A stretch of DNA of 64,000 nt from positions 596,032 through 660,031 of the forward strand of contig CBFFRQ010000066.1 of the NCBI GenBank assembly GCA_965644315.1, read 5' to 3'. The translations under genes and the position numbers were made by a program. Of this stretch, positions 17,991 to 28,200 are shown one piece after another. Source of the stretch: Caecitellus pseudoparvulus. Lineage: Eukaryota > Bigyra: Bicosoecida. Under the pieces are notes generated by a model. The model was not told the DNA's origin. It saw only the letters and a list, made by a program, of their open reading frames with translations, and did not search any database. Positions within the stretch are counted from its first letter, which is position 1. Every line of letters starts with the position of its first letter.

Positions 17991-20576
17991 ATGGTGCGTG
18001 GGTGTGGGCATGGTGCCGCGCTTCCGCCAGCCCTTGCGACAGAGCGTGTCGCACACACTGGCCAGCACACAACGCCCTGCCCCTCTCCCACACCACAGGC
18101 AGCAGCAACAGGACAAGTCATGGAGGGCGCTGCAGCACCCACTCCAGGCATCGACAGCACGCAGGCTGAGGTGGTGGCGGCATGCTTACGCAAGATGAAG
18201 TGCTTGCCGGGCAGTGTCATGGACCACGGCCCAGCACTGCGAGGACTGGCAGCCATTGGGCGTGGCGAGGCGCCTGATGCAGGCGACGCCCCATCGGTCA
18301 TGAGCCTGGTGGAGCTGGAGGCTGCACTGCGTGATGCGGGGAGTGCGCTGTTGGAGCAGGCTGGGCTGCTGGCGGGGCAGCGTGAGCGAGGTGGTGTGTG
18401 TGCTGCGCTGCAGTACCTGTCGTTCCGGTGCTTCTGTGCGGTGCATGTGCTGCATCAGGCGGCATCTGGTGTGGGTGCCGATGCAGTGCCGGAGGGCGAC
18501 GCACTGTGGGGCGCCATTGTGGGTGCTTGGGGCAGTGTACGGAGCGGTGTGAACGTGGAGGGTGCGCTGGCTGATCTGACGCGATGGTGGCAAGGCTTCG
18601 AGGTGGCGGATGTGGATGCGGCTAGTGAGGGTGGCCCCATCACACATAATGCTGGTGGCGAGGCAGCGATGGATGCGGCCCTGGCTGGCATGCGGCAGCA
18701 GGCTGAGTGGCTGCGAGGCGAGGCGGCAGGCGATCTGACGAGTGAGAGTGCTGCGGAGCACTTGGAGTGTGCTTCGAGTGCAGTGGAGGAGCTGCGTGAG
18801 CTGTTGGGGTGTGCACTGGTGATAAGTGGTCGGAAGGTGAAGGCTGTGAGTGGGATGGACTTGTTGGGCGGCTTGGAGTGCCTGAGCGGCAAGGGTGTGA
18901 GTGTGTACAGTGGGAGGGTTGAGATCGTGGATGAGGATGTTGATGGAGCTGGGGATCTGGAGCAGTGGGCAGTGACTGTGAAGTCGGGTGCGAGGGCGCT
19001 TGCTGCAAGTGTTGGTGCCGTGAAGCGTGTTGAAGCGGCTCGCATCGCCCATGGACTGCCGCGGATGGCGCAGACTCCACGCAGAGCAGCACTAGCACAC
19101 AGTATTTCCGCGGGCAGGGCTGATGAGCCGATTGGCGAGAGGAGTAGTGTCACAGTGCAGGTGCAGTGTGAGGCGGGGTGGCCGCTGAGGGTGTTCGTGG
19201 AGGATGAAGCGTGGGGCGATGTCGGGCTGGAGGTGAAGCTGCGCGTGGCTGTGAAGGTGCTGGGTGTGTGTGCTGTGGCGGAGGCGTGTGAAGTGGATGT
19301 GAGTGGCGTGAGTGTGGGGAGCTTTGTCGTGGTGGGTGTGGGAAGTGGCAGTGTGGGTGATCTGGTGGGGGCACTGGACGGAGGTGGGTGTGAGGTGGTG
19401 TTGAGTGCATGTGGTGGTGTGTGGGGCACAGGTGGATCTGGTGGTGGGAGCGGTGGTGAGGGTGTGTCGAGCGTGTTGCGTGAGGTGCTTGGTTTGGGAG
19501 GTGGCGCGTTGGGTGGCGATTCTAGCGTTGGGTCACTGTTCGTGGGCAGTGGTGAAGGTGGCGAACATTCACTGACAAGTGCGTTGGAGGTGTTGGCGCG
19601 AGGAGGGAGTGGTTGTTGCATGGGTGCATATGCAATGGCGTGTGTAGGAAGTGAGGGAGGAGTGGAGCGCCTAGGAGGTGTGGAGAGTGCTGTGCGGAGT
19701 GTGTTTGGTCGAGAGCAAGTAGCTGCTGCGACGCGTCGGACGCAGTCGGCTGGTGCAGCACGTCGGACACAGGCAGCCGAAGCTGCGGCAGCACCAGCTG
19801 CAGAGTCGGAGCCAGCCCCTGAGCAAGTGAAACTTAGTGAGGAGAATACCACTGCATTTGTGAGAGCGTGCAAGGATGGCAAACTTTCACGGGTGCGTAT
19901 GCTGCTGGCCCTCACTGGGGCGCGGGAAGTGGATGTACACGCGGCGGACAAGAATGGCCCTGAGGCCGCCTTCCGACTGGCATGCGCCAATGGCCGCAAA
20001 GACATCGTGTGCGAGCTGCTAAGTCTGACTGGGGCGCGGGAAGTGGATGTGCACGCAGCAGATAAGGATGGCCCTGAGGCCGCCTTCCGGTGGGCATGCC
20101 GCTGGGGCCACACAGACATCGTGCGCGAGCTGTTGGCCTTGACTGGGGCGCGGGAGGTGGATGTGCACGCGGCGGATAGGTGTGGACCTGAGGCTGCCTT
20201 CCGAGTGGCATGCTTCAACGGTAACACAGACATCGCGTGTGAGCTGCTGGCCCTGACTGGGGCGCGGGAGGTGGATGTGCACGCGGCGGATGAGGATGGA
20301 CCTGAGGCCGCCTTCCGAGTGGCATGCAAGGGTGGCCACACAGACATCGTGCGTGAGCTGCTGGGCCTGAACGGGGCACGAACAGTGGATGCGCGTGCGA
20401 GGGATAGGGATGGACCTGGGGCCGCCTTCAGAGAGGCATGCCGCTGGGGCCACTCAGACATCGTGCGTGAGCTGTTGGCCCTCACTGGCGATCGCAGGAT
20501 CCCATACAGCGTGCGGCAGCAAGCAGCCGAGTATGAAAGCTCTCAGAGACTTGATCTGATTCATCCCCTCAAATGA
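17991..20576 (+). CDS. Ankyrin-repeat protein 1 with a large unassigned N-terminal region
   Basis: About 826 residues. The preferred model has a first coding exon of ATG only (17991-17993), intron 17994-18098 (GTGCGTGG...CACAG) and a long exon 18099-20576; a start at 18121 (MEGAAAP) is also possible. Residues about 1-590 match nothing I recognise: an Ala/Leu/Glu-rich helical first half, then a Gly/Ser/Val-rich part with many GSGS and GGG runs. From about residue 595 there are five to six ankyrin units of 38 residues (consensus LALTGAREVDVHAAD..GPEAAFR.AC..GH.DIVREL). They lack the usual TPLH motif and have PEAAF in its place. Such repeats bind other proteins; the partner is unknown. The codon pattern is rich in GTG/CTG and more uniform than in the neighbours. 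Confidence 0.75.
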   Translation: MVRGCGHGAALPPALATERVAHTGQHTTPCPSPTPQAAATGQVMEGAAAPTPGIDSTQAEVVAACLRKMKCLPGSVMDHGPALRGLAAIGRGEAPDAGDAPSVMSLVELEAALRDAGSALLEQAGLLAGQRERGGVCAALQYLSFRCFCAVHVLHQAASGVGADAVPEGDALWGAIVGAWGSVRSGVNVEGALADLTRWWQGFEVADVDAASEGGPITHNAGGEAAMDAALAGMRQQAEWLRGEAAGDLTSESAAEHLECASSAVEELRELLGCALVISGRKVKAVSGMDLLGGLECLSGKGVSVYSGRVEIVDEDVDGAGDLEQWAVTVKSGARALAASVGAVKRVEAARIAHGLPRMAQTPRRAALAHSISAGRADEPIGERSSVTVQVQCEAGWPLRVFVEDEAWGDVGLEVKLRVAVKVLGVCAVAEACEVDVSGVSVGSFVVVGVGSGSVGDLVGALDGGGCEVVLSACGGVWGTGGSGGGSGGEGVSSVLREVLGLGGGALGGDSSVGSLFVGSGEGGEHSLTSALEVLARGGSGCCMGAYAMACVGSEGGVERLGGVESAVRSVFGREQVAAATRRTQSAGAARRTQAAEAAAAPAAESEPAPEQVKLSEENTTAFVRACKDGKLSRVRMLLALTGAREVDVHAADKNGPEAAFRLACANGRKDIVCELLSLTGAREVDVHAADKDGPEAAFRWACRWGHTDIVRELLALTGAREVDVHAADRCGPEAAFRVACFNGNTDIACELLALTGAREVDVHAADEDGPEAAFRVACKGGHTDIVRELLGLNGARTVDARARDRDGPGAAFREACRWGHSDIVRELLALTGDRRIPYSVRQQAAEYESSQRLDLIHPLK
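19880..20490 (+). repeat. 114-bp tandem repeats encoding ankyrin units (protein 1)
   Basis: Successive units share long identical blocks such as GCGCGGGAGGTGGATGTGCA and GGCCGCCTTCCG. The DNA similarity indicates recent duplication or gene conversion. Confidence 0.85.
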
Positions 20577-20739
20577 AGGCCAATGCACAATGTGGCAAAC
20601 CTGAGACCCACCTCAGGCCACTATACACTTCAATCCACCACACGCAGTACAGCATCGCACCTCACCACCATCTCCACACACCCCTCGCTCCCTAACCTGC
20701 ATTGTTCACCCCTCCATACACCGACAGCTCTCACGTCTC

Positions 20740-22213
20740 TCACTCCTCCCTCCCCCGCTTCCTGCCCTTCCCACCACCGCCCCGCAGCACCTTCAGCTTG
20801 TCCATGCGCTTCGCCACGTGCCGCTTCTTCGCCTGTGCCTTCCGGCTCCGACACCCTGCAGCTGCTGCCGGGTTCACCACCGCCTCCTGCGCCACCTGCT
20901 TCGCCCGCCGCTCCTTCGCCGCCGCCCTGGCCCGCCGCTCGCCGTTGTACGCCGTCAGGAACACATCTGCGCCCATGGCACCCTGCACCGCCTCCATGAC
21001 CTCCGACGCCAAGGCCCCTGCCTCCGACGCAGCGGCCGCCTGCTGGCCTTGCTCTGACCAGGATGGCGCGTCGGCCAGGCGGGGGTCGCTGGCCACGTGC
21101 TCTGCCGCCTGCACAGTGCGGAACACTGCCCGCGCCATCGGCACCACGTAGCGCTGCAGGTCTGCCTGCGGCAAGTGCCCAGCCATGGCCCCAAACACGA
21201 TCAGAGCTGTGGTGGCCGCCGGCCCACCCTTGTGCACTGCCGTGTTGCTGAGGCGCTGCAGCAGCCAGAACAGCGGGTCACGCGCTCTCCCGTCGCCGTC
21301 GTTGTGGGCGGTGTGTGTGGAGGGCGGGCTGTCCCGCTGCACTGCCTTGCCGCCCACCACCTCCACGCCACCCACGAGCAGGGTGGACTTGCCGGCCAAG
21401 CGAGCCGTGCGCTTGGCGAGGTGGGGCGGGATGGTGTTGCGGGAGCTGGGCGGCGTCGTGGCGTACAGCCCCACCGCCGTGAACAGCAGCACCGGCGCCA
21501 GAGCCGTGCCCTGCTCCCTGCTCAGCGTCCCGTCCGCCAGCTGCACACAGGCTGCCCGGGCCAGGGCGAACAGGCGCTCATCCCCAGCCAGCCACGCCGC
21601 CACGCCAGGCGGTGGAGGGCAGCTCCTCACGCTCGCTACTGCCACGGTGTTCAGGACGGCGCCCAGCCACCTGGCCGCTGCAGCCCGCACCCACGCGTGA
21701 CGGAACACCATGATGTCGGTCAGGGCATCAAGTGACGTCCGCAGTCAACTGTGCAGTGTGGCAGGAGTGGTGGTGGTAGCGTCTGACTCCTGCGCCTTCC
21801 CTGCCTTACGCCGCCGCTTCGTGCCGCTGGCAGGCGGACTACCACCGCAACTGCCACCGGCACCAGCTGCCGCCTCACTCAGCACACGGGGATGTGCCTC
21901 CCACAGACGCTGCAGGAGGGTGCAGGCGTAGTATGCCGTGTCCCACAGCAGGGCTGCGGCAGCCTTGCGGGCCTGCGCCTGAGCCGCACGCCGCGCAGCC
22001 ACGGCAGGCGTCACCACACGCCCCCACCTATCCACATCCCCGTCACACCTGGCATCACTGTCGTCACCCTCCAACTCCCCGCCGCCACCCGCCACTCCAC
22101 TCGGCACGGCACGTGTACTGTCACACGCACTGGCCTGCCCCTGCTTACTCGCCCCAGGTTTTACCTCTCAGAACCTTTGCTATCCACTCATTCGGTCGAG
22201 CAGATGCAGACAT
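20740..22213 (-). CDS. UTP20: UTP20 C-terminal-like protein (apparently free-standing)
   Basis: UTP20 is a roughly 2,500-residue scaffold of the small-subunit processome; only its C-terminal end is present here. The 3' exon 21677-20740 is secure. It contains HLPQADLQRYVVPMARAVFR, then FLTAYNGERRARAAAKERRA, AVVNPAAAA and RKAQAKKRHVAKRMDKLKVL, the family's C-terminal helical and basic block. The frame continues upstream across an in-frame TGA (21745-21747) that is removed by intron 21809-21678 (GTAAGG...CTGCAG, phase kept). The 5' part is weak: the open segment has no ATG of its own, and I propose a first exon starting at 22213 (MSASARPNEWIAKVLR) with a donor GTAAAACC. The upstream side is taken by the divergent TMEM135-like gene, so the bulk of UTP20 is missing here. 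This could be a split gene or a relic. Confidence 0.6.
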
Positions 22214-22383
22214 GTTAGAGATTCCTGATCGCTTGTGCTAAAAATCCGAAAACAACAATACAGGCAAATACGAGCAATATACGTCTACAATACATAACAT
22301 TCGCAGTGCCCAGGAATCGGCTGCAGTGTGCAGGGGGGGTGGAAAGAAAGTTGGTGGCGTTTCGGGGGTGTTTCACCTTAGCT

Positions 22384-25248
22384 ATGAACCGCGTCATCAG
22401 CGCCATCTTCCGGCCCCAGCATGGCCAACAGGGGGGCGCCGCGGGCTTTGAGGATGACGATCGACGCAATGAAGGCCGTGGGCGGCAGCAGCGGTCCGTA
22501 TCGGACATGGGTGCGGGTGCTCAGCTGCCACAAGGCACATCCGCAGCAATGAGCTCAGTCCCTGGCTCAGGGGGCCTGCCCTCGTACGGCCGCCACAACA
22601 GCTCTCTGTCAGACTTCGACGGTCTGTCGCAGTCATCTAATGACACCAGTGATGCGCTGTCGCAGCACACGGCCCCAGAGGCGACACCCAGCCGCGGTCG
22701 GGCAGCCTCCGCCGTGCCTCGCACCACGCCTCTGGCACACACGCTGGACCAGGCTGCTCGTCAGGCAGTGAGTGGCTTGTCTTCTCTGCTGGGCATGCAC
22801 GTTTCTTCCTCTCGACAAGGGGGTCGGGGAAGCTCCGCCGGACGCGAACGCCGCCGGGTGGCGCGCGCTGCGTTGCAGCAGGAGGCACGGCATTTGTACA
22901 GACTGCAGGGGCTGCGGCGGCACCGTTTTTCCGCCCTGAAACTGCTCATGTACACGCTGCGCCTGTCTCTTCGTTCGGGCGCTGCCGCGTGGACGGTCAA
23001 GGCCGCTGTGGGGTTCATGTTGGCGTTGGTGAAGCGGCGAGGGTTTCGGTCGGCGTTTCGCAGCGTGGTGGCGCTGGACAACCTCCGCTTCGGTGGCTTC
23101 GTCGCGGCTCTCGTGGCAATTGCGACGGGTGTCAAGTACGCCTTGCGTGTCTTGCGTCAGCGCGCGGACTGGGTGAACGCGGCTGTGGGCGGGGCTGTGG
23201 CCGGCACGGCCATGTTGCTGGATTCTCCGCACCGGCGAACCGGTATCGCACTTTTTGTCGCAGTGCGAGCGGGCTACGCTCTCGTGCACACAGCCATGCG
23301 CCAGCAGTGGCTGCAACGCAGGGATTCCGCCGTGTTCTGGGTGTTTGCAGTGGCCAATGCGCCCCTCACGTACGCTGCCATCCTGGAGCCGTATTTGCTG
23401 GAGCCTGGCTATCGCGGGTGGATGTTCGGCATGGGCGGCATCGACAAGTGCGTCATGGACAGCATGGTTAGGGAAGCATACTGGGGCATCTCTGCCGACA
23501 CACTCCCTGCCCTGTACAGCCTGGCTGCCGCGGTGGGCAGCAAGCACACTGGGAAACACGCTGATGCTGCCGCGGCGCTGGCAGGGTCAGCGGCGGGCAC
23601 TGGTGCAGTGGCCGGTGCACTGACGGTGTACGGGGTGGGCAGTGGACTAGGGCGGCGCAGCGCCTCTGCCTGTGGTGTACCCGCTCAAGGCTGGGTGGGC
23701 GGAGTCATGGGCCCACCAGGGACGCTGCCGCCTGCCGCGCGAAACGCCCGGCCTGCCGCCACATCCGCCCTGTACGATGGCCTGGCACTGCACAAGCTGC
23801 CGTGGATTGTGCGGGCACCCTTGAAGTACTTGCTAGACACACCCACGACTGCCACGTCTCTGGCGCTGGCGCATCGCCGCGCCGTCGCCACGTCGCTGCT
23901 GACGCCGCTGGCACAGCAGCAGCGGCACCGCGCGGCAGTCACGGGCGGACTGGACCGATCACGCGAGCAGGGGGCGGCGCTAGTGCGGTACCAAGCAGCT
24001 GACACCCCTCGACATGCCCGGGCGGCCGTGGCTGAGCGCCTGTATCGTACCGACGCGCTGGTGGACTGTGTTGGCGACTCGGACGCTGCTGGGCAGGTCG
24101 CACTGTCGCAGCTGGGTCGCACGCCGCCGTCCCTGCTCGCAGCAGCTGCCGCACAGCCCCACCTGTACTCTGGACCAGCACACCAGGCAGCCTACCGAGC
24201 TGTGCGGTGTCACAAGCCCGCTGCGGCAGGTGCCCCCGCGCGTCGCGGCCCGTCAGCCTCGTCGCAGTCGACGAGCCTGCTACGAGCAGGGCGTGTTCCG
24301 GTTGTGGATGTGGATGCCGCTGTGCGGCACGGGCAGTGCGGCTGTGGAGGAGATGATCGCAGCGCGAGCTCCCTGCGGCAAGCCCTGCACGCAGTCATGG
24401 GGCAGCGAAGCGGGCGCAGAGGTAGCACCAAACTGGAGAAGGGTGGTGGTTTGCCCACCACTGACGCAGCCGTACCTATTCTGCCATTGCCCCTGCCGCC
24501 AGAGCTGCTGTCCGTGGCTCCAGCGGACCTGTTTCCCGGCGTGCGTGTGGGGCCGCCGGTGTTCAAGCCCTGCCGTCATGCGTGGCACGGCGGTCGCAGC
24601 TGCCTGGTCGCACACGTCGCCGACCTGCCACGCGCCTTCGCAGCCGCTTGCCGCATGTACGCGCCCATCCACATGGTGCCGCTCGTCTTGTTCCGAGCTG
24701 GAACACTGTGGAAGGCGCCCCTCACCAGCCTGCGCAAGGCCGTGCGGGCGGTGTACCAGTCAGCTGCCTTCCTCACGGTGTACGTGTTCTGCGTGCGTGC
24801 AGGTGCGTGCTTGGCTCGCCACATCGTCGGGCCACACTTGGCCTGGTGGCAGTTCGCGGGCATTGCGCCCTTTGCTGCGCTGGGGCTGGCATTCGAGAGC
24901 CCCAAGCGCAACTCTGAGCTGACGCTGTACACCCTCATGCGTGGGCTGGACGTTGTGTGGCAGTTGCTGGAGCGGGAGGGGTGGGTGGCACGCCTAGCAC
25001 ATGGGGAGGTGGCGCTGTTCGCGGCGTCCATGGCGCTGCTGCTGGCACTGCCCCGGTCGGACTTCAAGTCCACGTACAGGTCTGTGTTGAACTTCATGTT
25101 TGGCACGCACAAGGATGCTCGGAGCCTGGTGGCCGAGTTGCCGCCTGGCGCCGAGCGTGTGCACGACACGCCGACGCTGCTCGCTCTGGCGGCCCCGCCC
25201 GCCGCTGAGCTCAGCGCCTTGCACCTGCCGTCTGCTGCAATGCATTGA
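22384..25248 (+). CDS. TMEM135: TMEM135-like multi-pass membrane protein
   Basis: 954 residues, one exon, first ATG of the frame (MNRVISAIFRP). After a disordered, Ser/Gly-rich N-terminus (residues about 15-160) come several hydrophobic segments (about 180-360, e.g. FGGFVAALVAIATG, VNAAVGGAVAGTAMLL). A long low-complexity loop follows, then a second hydrophobic block (about 750-930). A Cys/His motif CRHAWHGGRSC near residue 728 leads into FAAACRMYAPIHMVPLVLFR, the arrangement of TMEM135/PMP52 proteins, which sit in peroxisomal or mitochondrial membranes and affect organelle division and lipid traffic. The transmembrane halves look repeated, as in that family. Assignment rests on the Cys motif and topology. 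Confidence 0.65.
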   Translation: MNRVISAIFRPQHGQQGGAAGFEDDDRRNEGRGRQQRSVSDMGAGAQLPQGTSAAMSSVPGSGGLPSYGRHNSSLSDFDGLSQSSNDTSDALSQHTAPEATPSRGRAASAVPRTTPLAHTLDQAARQAVSGLSSLLGMHVSSSRQGGRGSSAGRERRRVARAALQQEARHLYRLQGLRRHRFSALKLLMYTLRLSLRSGAAAWTVKAAVGFMLALVKRRGFRSAFRSVVALDNLRFGGFVAALVAIATGVKYALRVLRQRADWVNAAVGGAVAGTAMLLDSPHRRTGIALFVAVRAGYALVHTAMRQQWLQRRDSAVFWVFAVANAPLTYAAILEPYLLEPGYRGWMFGMGGIDKCVMDSMVREAYWGISADTLPALYSLAAAVGSKHTGKHADAAAALAGSAAGTGAVAGALTVYGVGSGLGRRSASACGVPAQGWVGGVMGPPGTLPPAARNARPAATSALYDGLALHKLPWIVRAPLKYLLDTPTTATSLALAHRRAVATSLLTPLAQQQRHRAAVTGGLDRSREQGAALVRYQAADTPRHARAAVAERLYRTDALVDCVGDSDAAGQVALSQLGRTPPSLLAAAAAQPHLYSGPAHQAAYRAVRCHKPAAAGAPARRGPSASSQSTSLLRAGRVPVVDVDAAVRHGQCGCGGDDRSASSLRQALHAVMGQRSGRRGSTKLEKGGGLPTTDAAVPILPLPLPPELLSVAPADLFPGVRVGPPVFKPCRHAWHGGRSCLVAHVADLPRAFAAACRMYAPIHMVPLVLFRAGTLWKAPLTSLRKAVRAVYQSAAFLTVYVFCVRAGACLARHIVGPHLAWWQFAGIAPFAALGLAFESPKRNSELTLYTLMRGLDVVWQLLEREGWVARLAHGEVALFAASMALLLALPRSDFKSTYRSVLNFMFGTHKDARSLVAELPPGAERVHDTPTLLALAAPPAAELSALHLPSAAMH

Positions 25249-25267
25249 GAGCCACCCAGGCCACGCC

Positions 25268-28200
25268 CTACAGCACCTTTGCCCGGCGCTCCTCCACCCG
25301 GCGCACCACCTCCGGCAGGGCCTTGCCGAGGTTCCCCGCGATGTGTTCCTGCAGTTTGTGCGGCAGGGAGAGCAGCAGTTCGCACAGGTCGCCGTCCAGG
25401 ACGCGCTTGACGGGGATGAAGGCGCCTCGGTAGGCCATGTGGTCGCGGCCCAGCAGGGAGCACGCCTTTTCGTTCCGAAGGTACAGCTCCAGGTGTGTGA
25501 AGAAGTCAACTTCCGCTTGGGACACGCAGGGCGCCAGGGCGCCAATGCGGCCGGCAATGGTCGCGTAGAGGATGACTTCCTGCCCCCCAGGCATGAGTGC
25601 TTTGCGCAGGGAGGTGACGACTTCGCCCACGTGGAAGTGCGCCAGGACGTTGAGTTTGTTGGGGGCACCGCCCAGAGCGCTGCCGCCCCACAGGGCTCCC
25701 GTTCCCGCGTCCGCCCCGCCGTCCTCTGTGTAGTCCGGCGGCAGGCGCAGCACTGCGACGTTGCCAAAGCGGTCTGCGACGGTGACTGTGTCGTGGTCCA
25801 GCAGCGTCATGGCCGTCGTGGCGCGGGGGTACGTGTCGTCTGCGAAAACGGCGAAACGCCCCGAGCCCCGGTTGAACCGCACGAACGACACACTCTCGGC
25901 GGCGTCTCCCACGAACACGCGGTCGCCCGACGTCAGCAGCCGCGTGATGGCGGTGGGGAACGGCCTGCTCTCCGCCTTGCGCAGCAGTGTGCGCTTGCCC
26001 AGGTCGTACAGGCGCAGGCGCGAACCAACGCCAACCAGCAACTTGCCCTGGAACGCCGCCTGGGCCCGGGGGATGTCTTCCACTTCCGTGGAGTGCACCA
26101 GCTGCAGTGCCCCTGCCAGGTCCACAGTGTACACGTGCAGGGCGCCGCCTGCGTGGCGCAGGGGGTGGTACTTGACCTGCTTCCCCGTGCCCACGACAAT
26201 GTACGCCTGACTGCCCTTGTCGGGAAACGTGACGTACGAGACGGAAAAGGCGGCCTGGTCGCCGTCCAGCTCCACGACCGCCTTGGTCTCCTTCGACGCC
26301 GTGTCCACGATGCGCAGGGCAGAGGCCCAGCGGTGTTCCTCGGCAGGCTGCAGCAGGCCCACCTGCCGAGTGTCAGTTGGCGGGGCGGCGCCACCTTCGC
26401 CACTCTCCTCTGCCAGCACGGCTGCCAGTGCCTCTCGCTCCACGGCAGGGCAGGTGTTGTGGTCTGCTTCCACCACTGCGACGAGGGATGTGCCGGTGAT
26501 GGGCACGGCTGCGCGGGGTGTGTAGGCCAGTGGCACGTCACTTGTGTTGAAGGCGTGCTTGGCGTGGCTGAGGGTGAAGAAGCGCAGGGTGGAGCCAGAG
26601 GCCGCCACAACGCCCTCAGGGCACAGCTCTGTCGAGAAGGCCGTGGCGTGCTGCAAGGGGTCGTAGTCCAGCGGCGAGCAGGCGTACCGCCCCCGCACCT
26701 CTGCACACAGCCACGCTCGGGACGACAGCGCCAGCACGGCCGTACGACCCTCCACCACTGTTGGCACGAGTTTGACAGGGGCGCCGCCCATGACACGCAT
26801 GCGGCTGTCTGTGAGGGTGCCTGCTGCCGCGTCCACCACCGCCCGGTACATGAGGCCGTTGTTCAGGCCGATGAAGGCGAAGAGGGTAGGGGCGGCGGCC
26901 GCTCCCCCTGCCGGCGAGTCTGGGGTCAGTCGCACGAGGGCTAGGGACGCCACGGGGGCCATGACTGCCAGCGCAGACACCTGCTGCAGGCGGGTGCCTT
27001 CCGTGTCCATGCTCAGTACTCGCACGGCGTTTGATGTGTCGGCGATGGCGGCGAAACGCGCCAGACGCCGCCCCGGCGCCCGAGCCCCCAGCGCGATGGC
27101 CGTCGCCTTCACGCCGATGTCACGCCGCAGCACCTCGCCCAGGCCGCCCACGGCATCCACCTCAAAGTACACGAGGGTGGTCGTGCCGTCTGCGGTGGGG
27201 GTCAGGGCCAGCAACACTTGCGCGTCGTTCACAGCTGCGAACTGCAACGTGCGCCCATCGGGGGGGTGCCACTGCTGTACGCGGCGCTCGCCCTCAGCCC
27301 CCACCTGCACCACCACGACGGTGTGTGGCGTGACCTGCACATACGCGCCGCGTGTCAGGCGAGTCACTGCCAGGGTGGGCGCGTCAGTGATGAAGCCGCT
27401 GTCCTGGACCTGCTCCACACTGGCGCCCACAGACAGCACCAGGGTGGCGTCTGTGAAGGACACGACGATGTACTTGTCAAAAGCCTCGCGCCCACTGCGT
27501 GTGAGGGCCTCCAGCGTCATGCCCACTCCCTGCGCCGCCTCCGCGGTGATGGTGGTGTCGTGCCCCTGCACTGTCCACACCGCCTGCGGCACGCCCGGCA
27601 TAGGCGAGCTGACCAGTTCCCGCACAGGCGTGCCCTGCTTCAGCAGGCGCAGCGTGGAGTTGGGCCCACGCCCACACAGCGCCAGGTACTGCGAATCGCC
27701 CACCAAGGCTGCTGCGTCCAGGCCCCCCGCTGCTGAGCTGGCACTGGCAGCCGCTGCGCCGGGGAGGCTGCTCCCCGCCCCCTGCAGCACCTGTAGGTCC
27801 AGAATGGGTGCCAGGCTGGAGGAGGTGTGCACGCGGCGGAGGTTGGCCAGGGGCCGTGGCGCGAAGGTCTCGCAGGTGACGGAGCTGGCGTCTGGCTGTA
27901 GAGCATGGGCGATGGCGGTGGTGTCGCCCTCGCCCATGGACGTGAAGGAATACACGCTGTGGTCCCCGAACTCCGACCCTGCGAAGAGGAAACCCTTCTT
28001 GGTCACGGCCAGCGCCGCGGTGGGGGGGATGCTGTCGAAGTACTGTACGACGAGGTCAGTTGCGCCGCCGGTGTCCGGGGACACGGGCAGGGTGACCTTG
28101 TACAGGTCGCCCAGCTCCGACTGCAGCATGATGAAGCCCACGCGCTTGTGCCTGTGCACGCTGGAGGCGATGATCATCAGCTCCCGGTCATCCGGCATGT

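Noticed and set aside
21745-21747. In-frame TGA in the UTP20-like gene as a possible selenocysteine codon
   Set aside because: A GT...AG intron of 132 bp (21809-21678) removes it in phase, and no SECIS-like structure was recognised.
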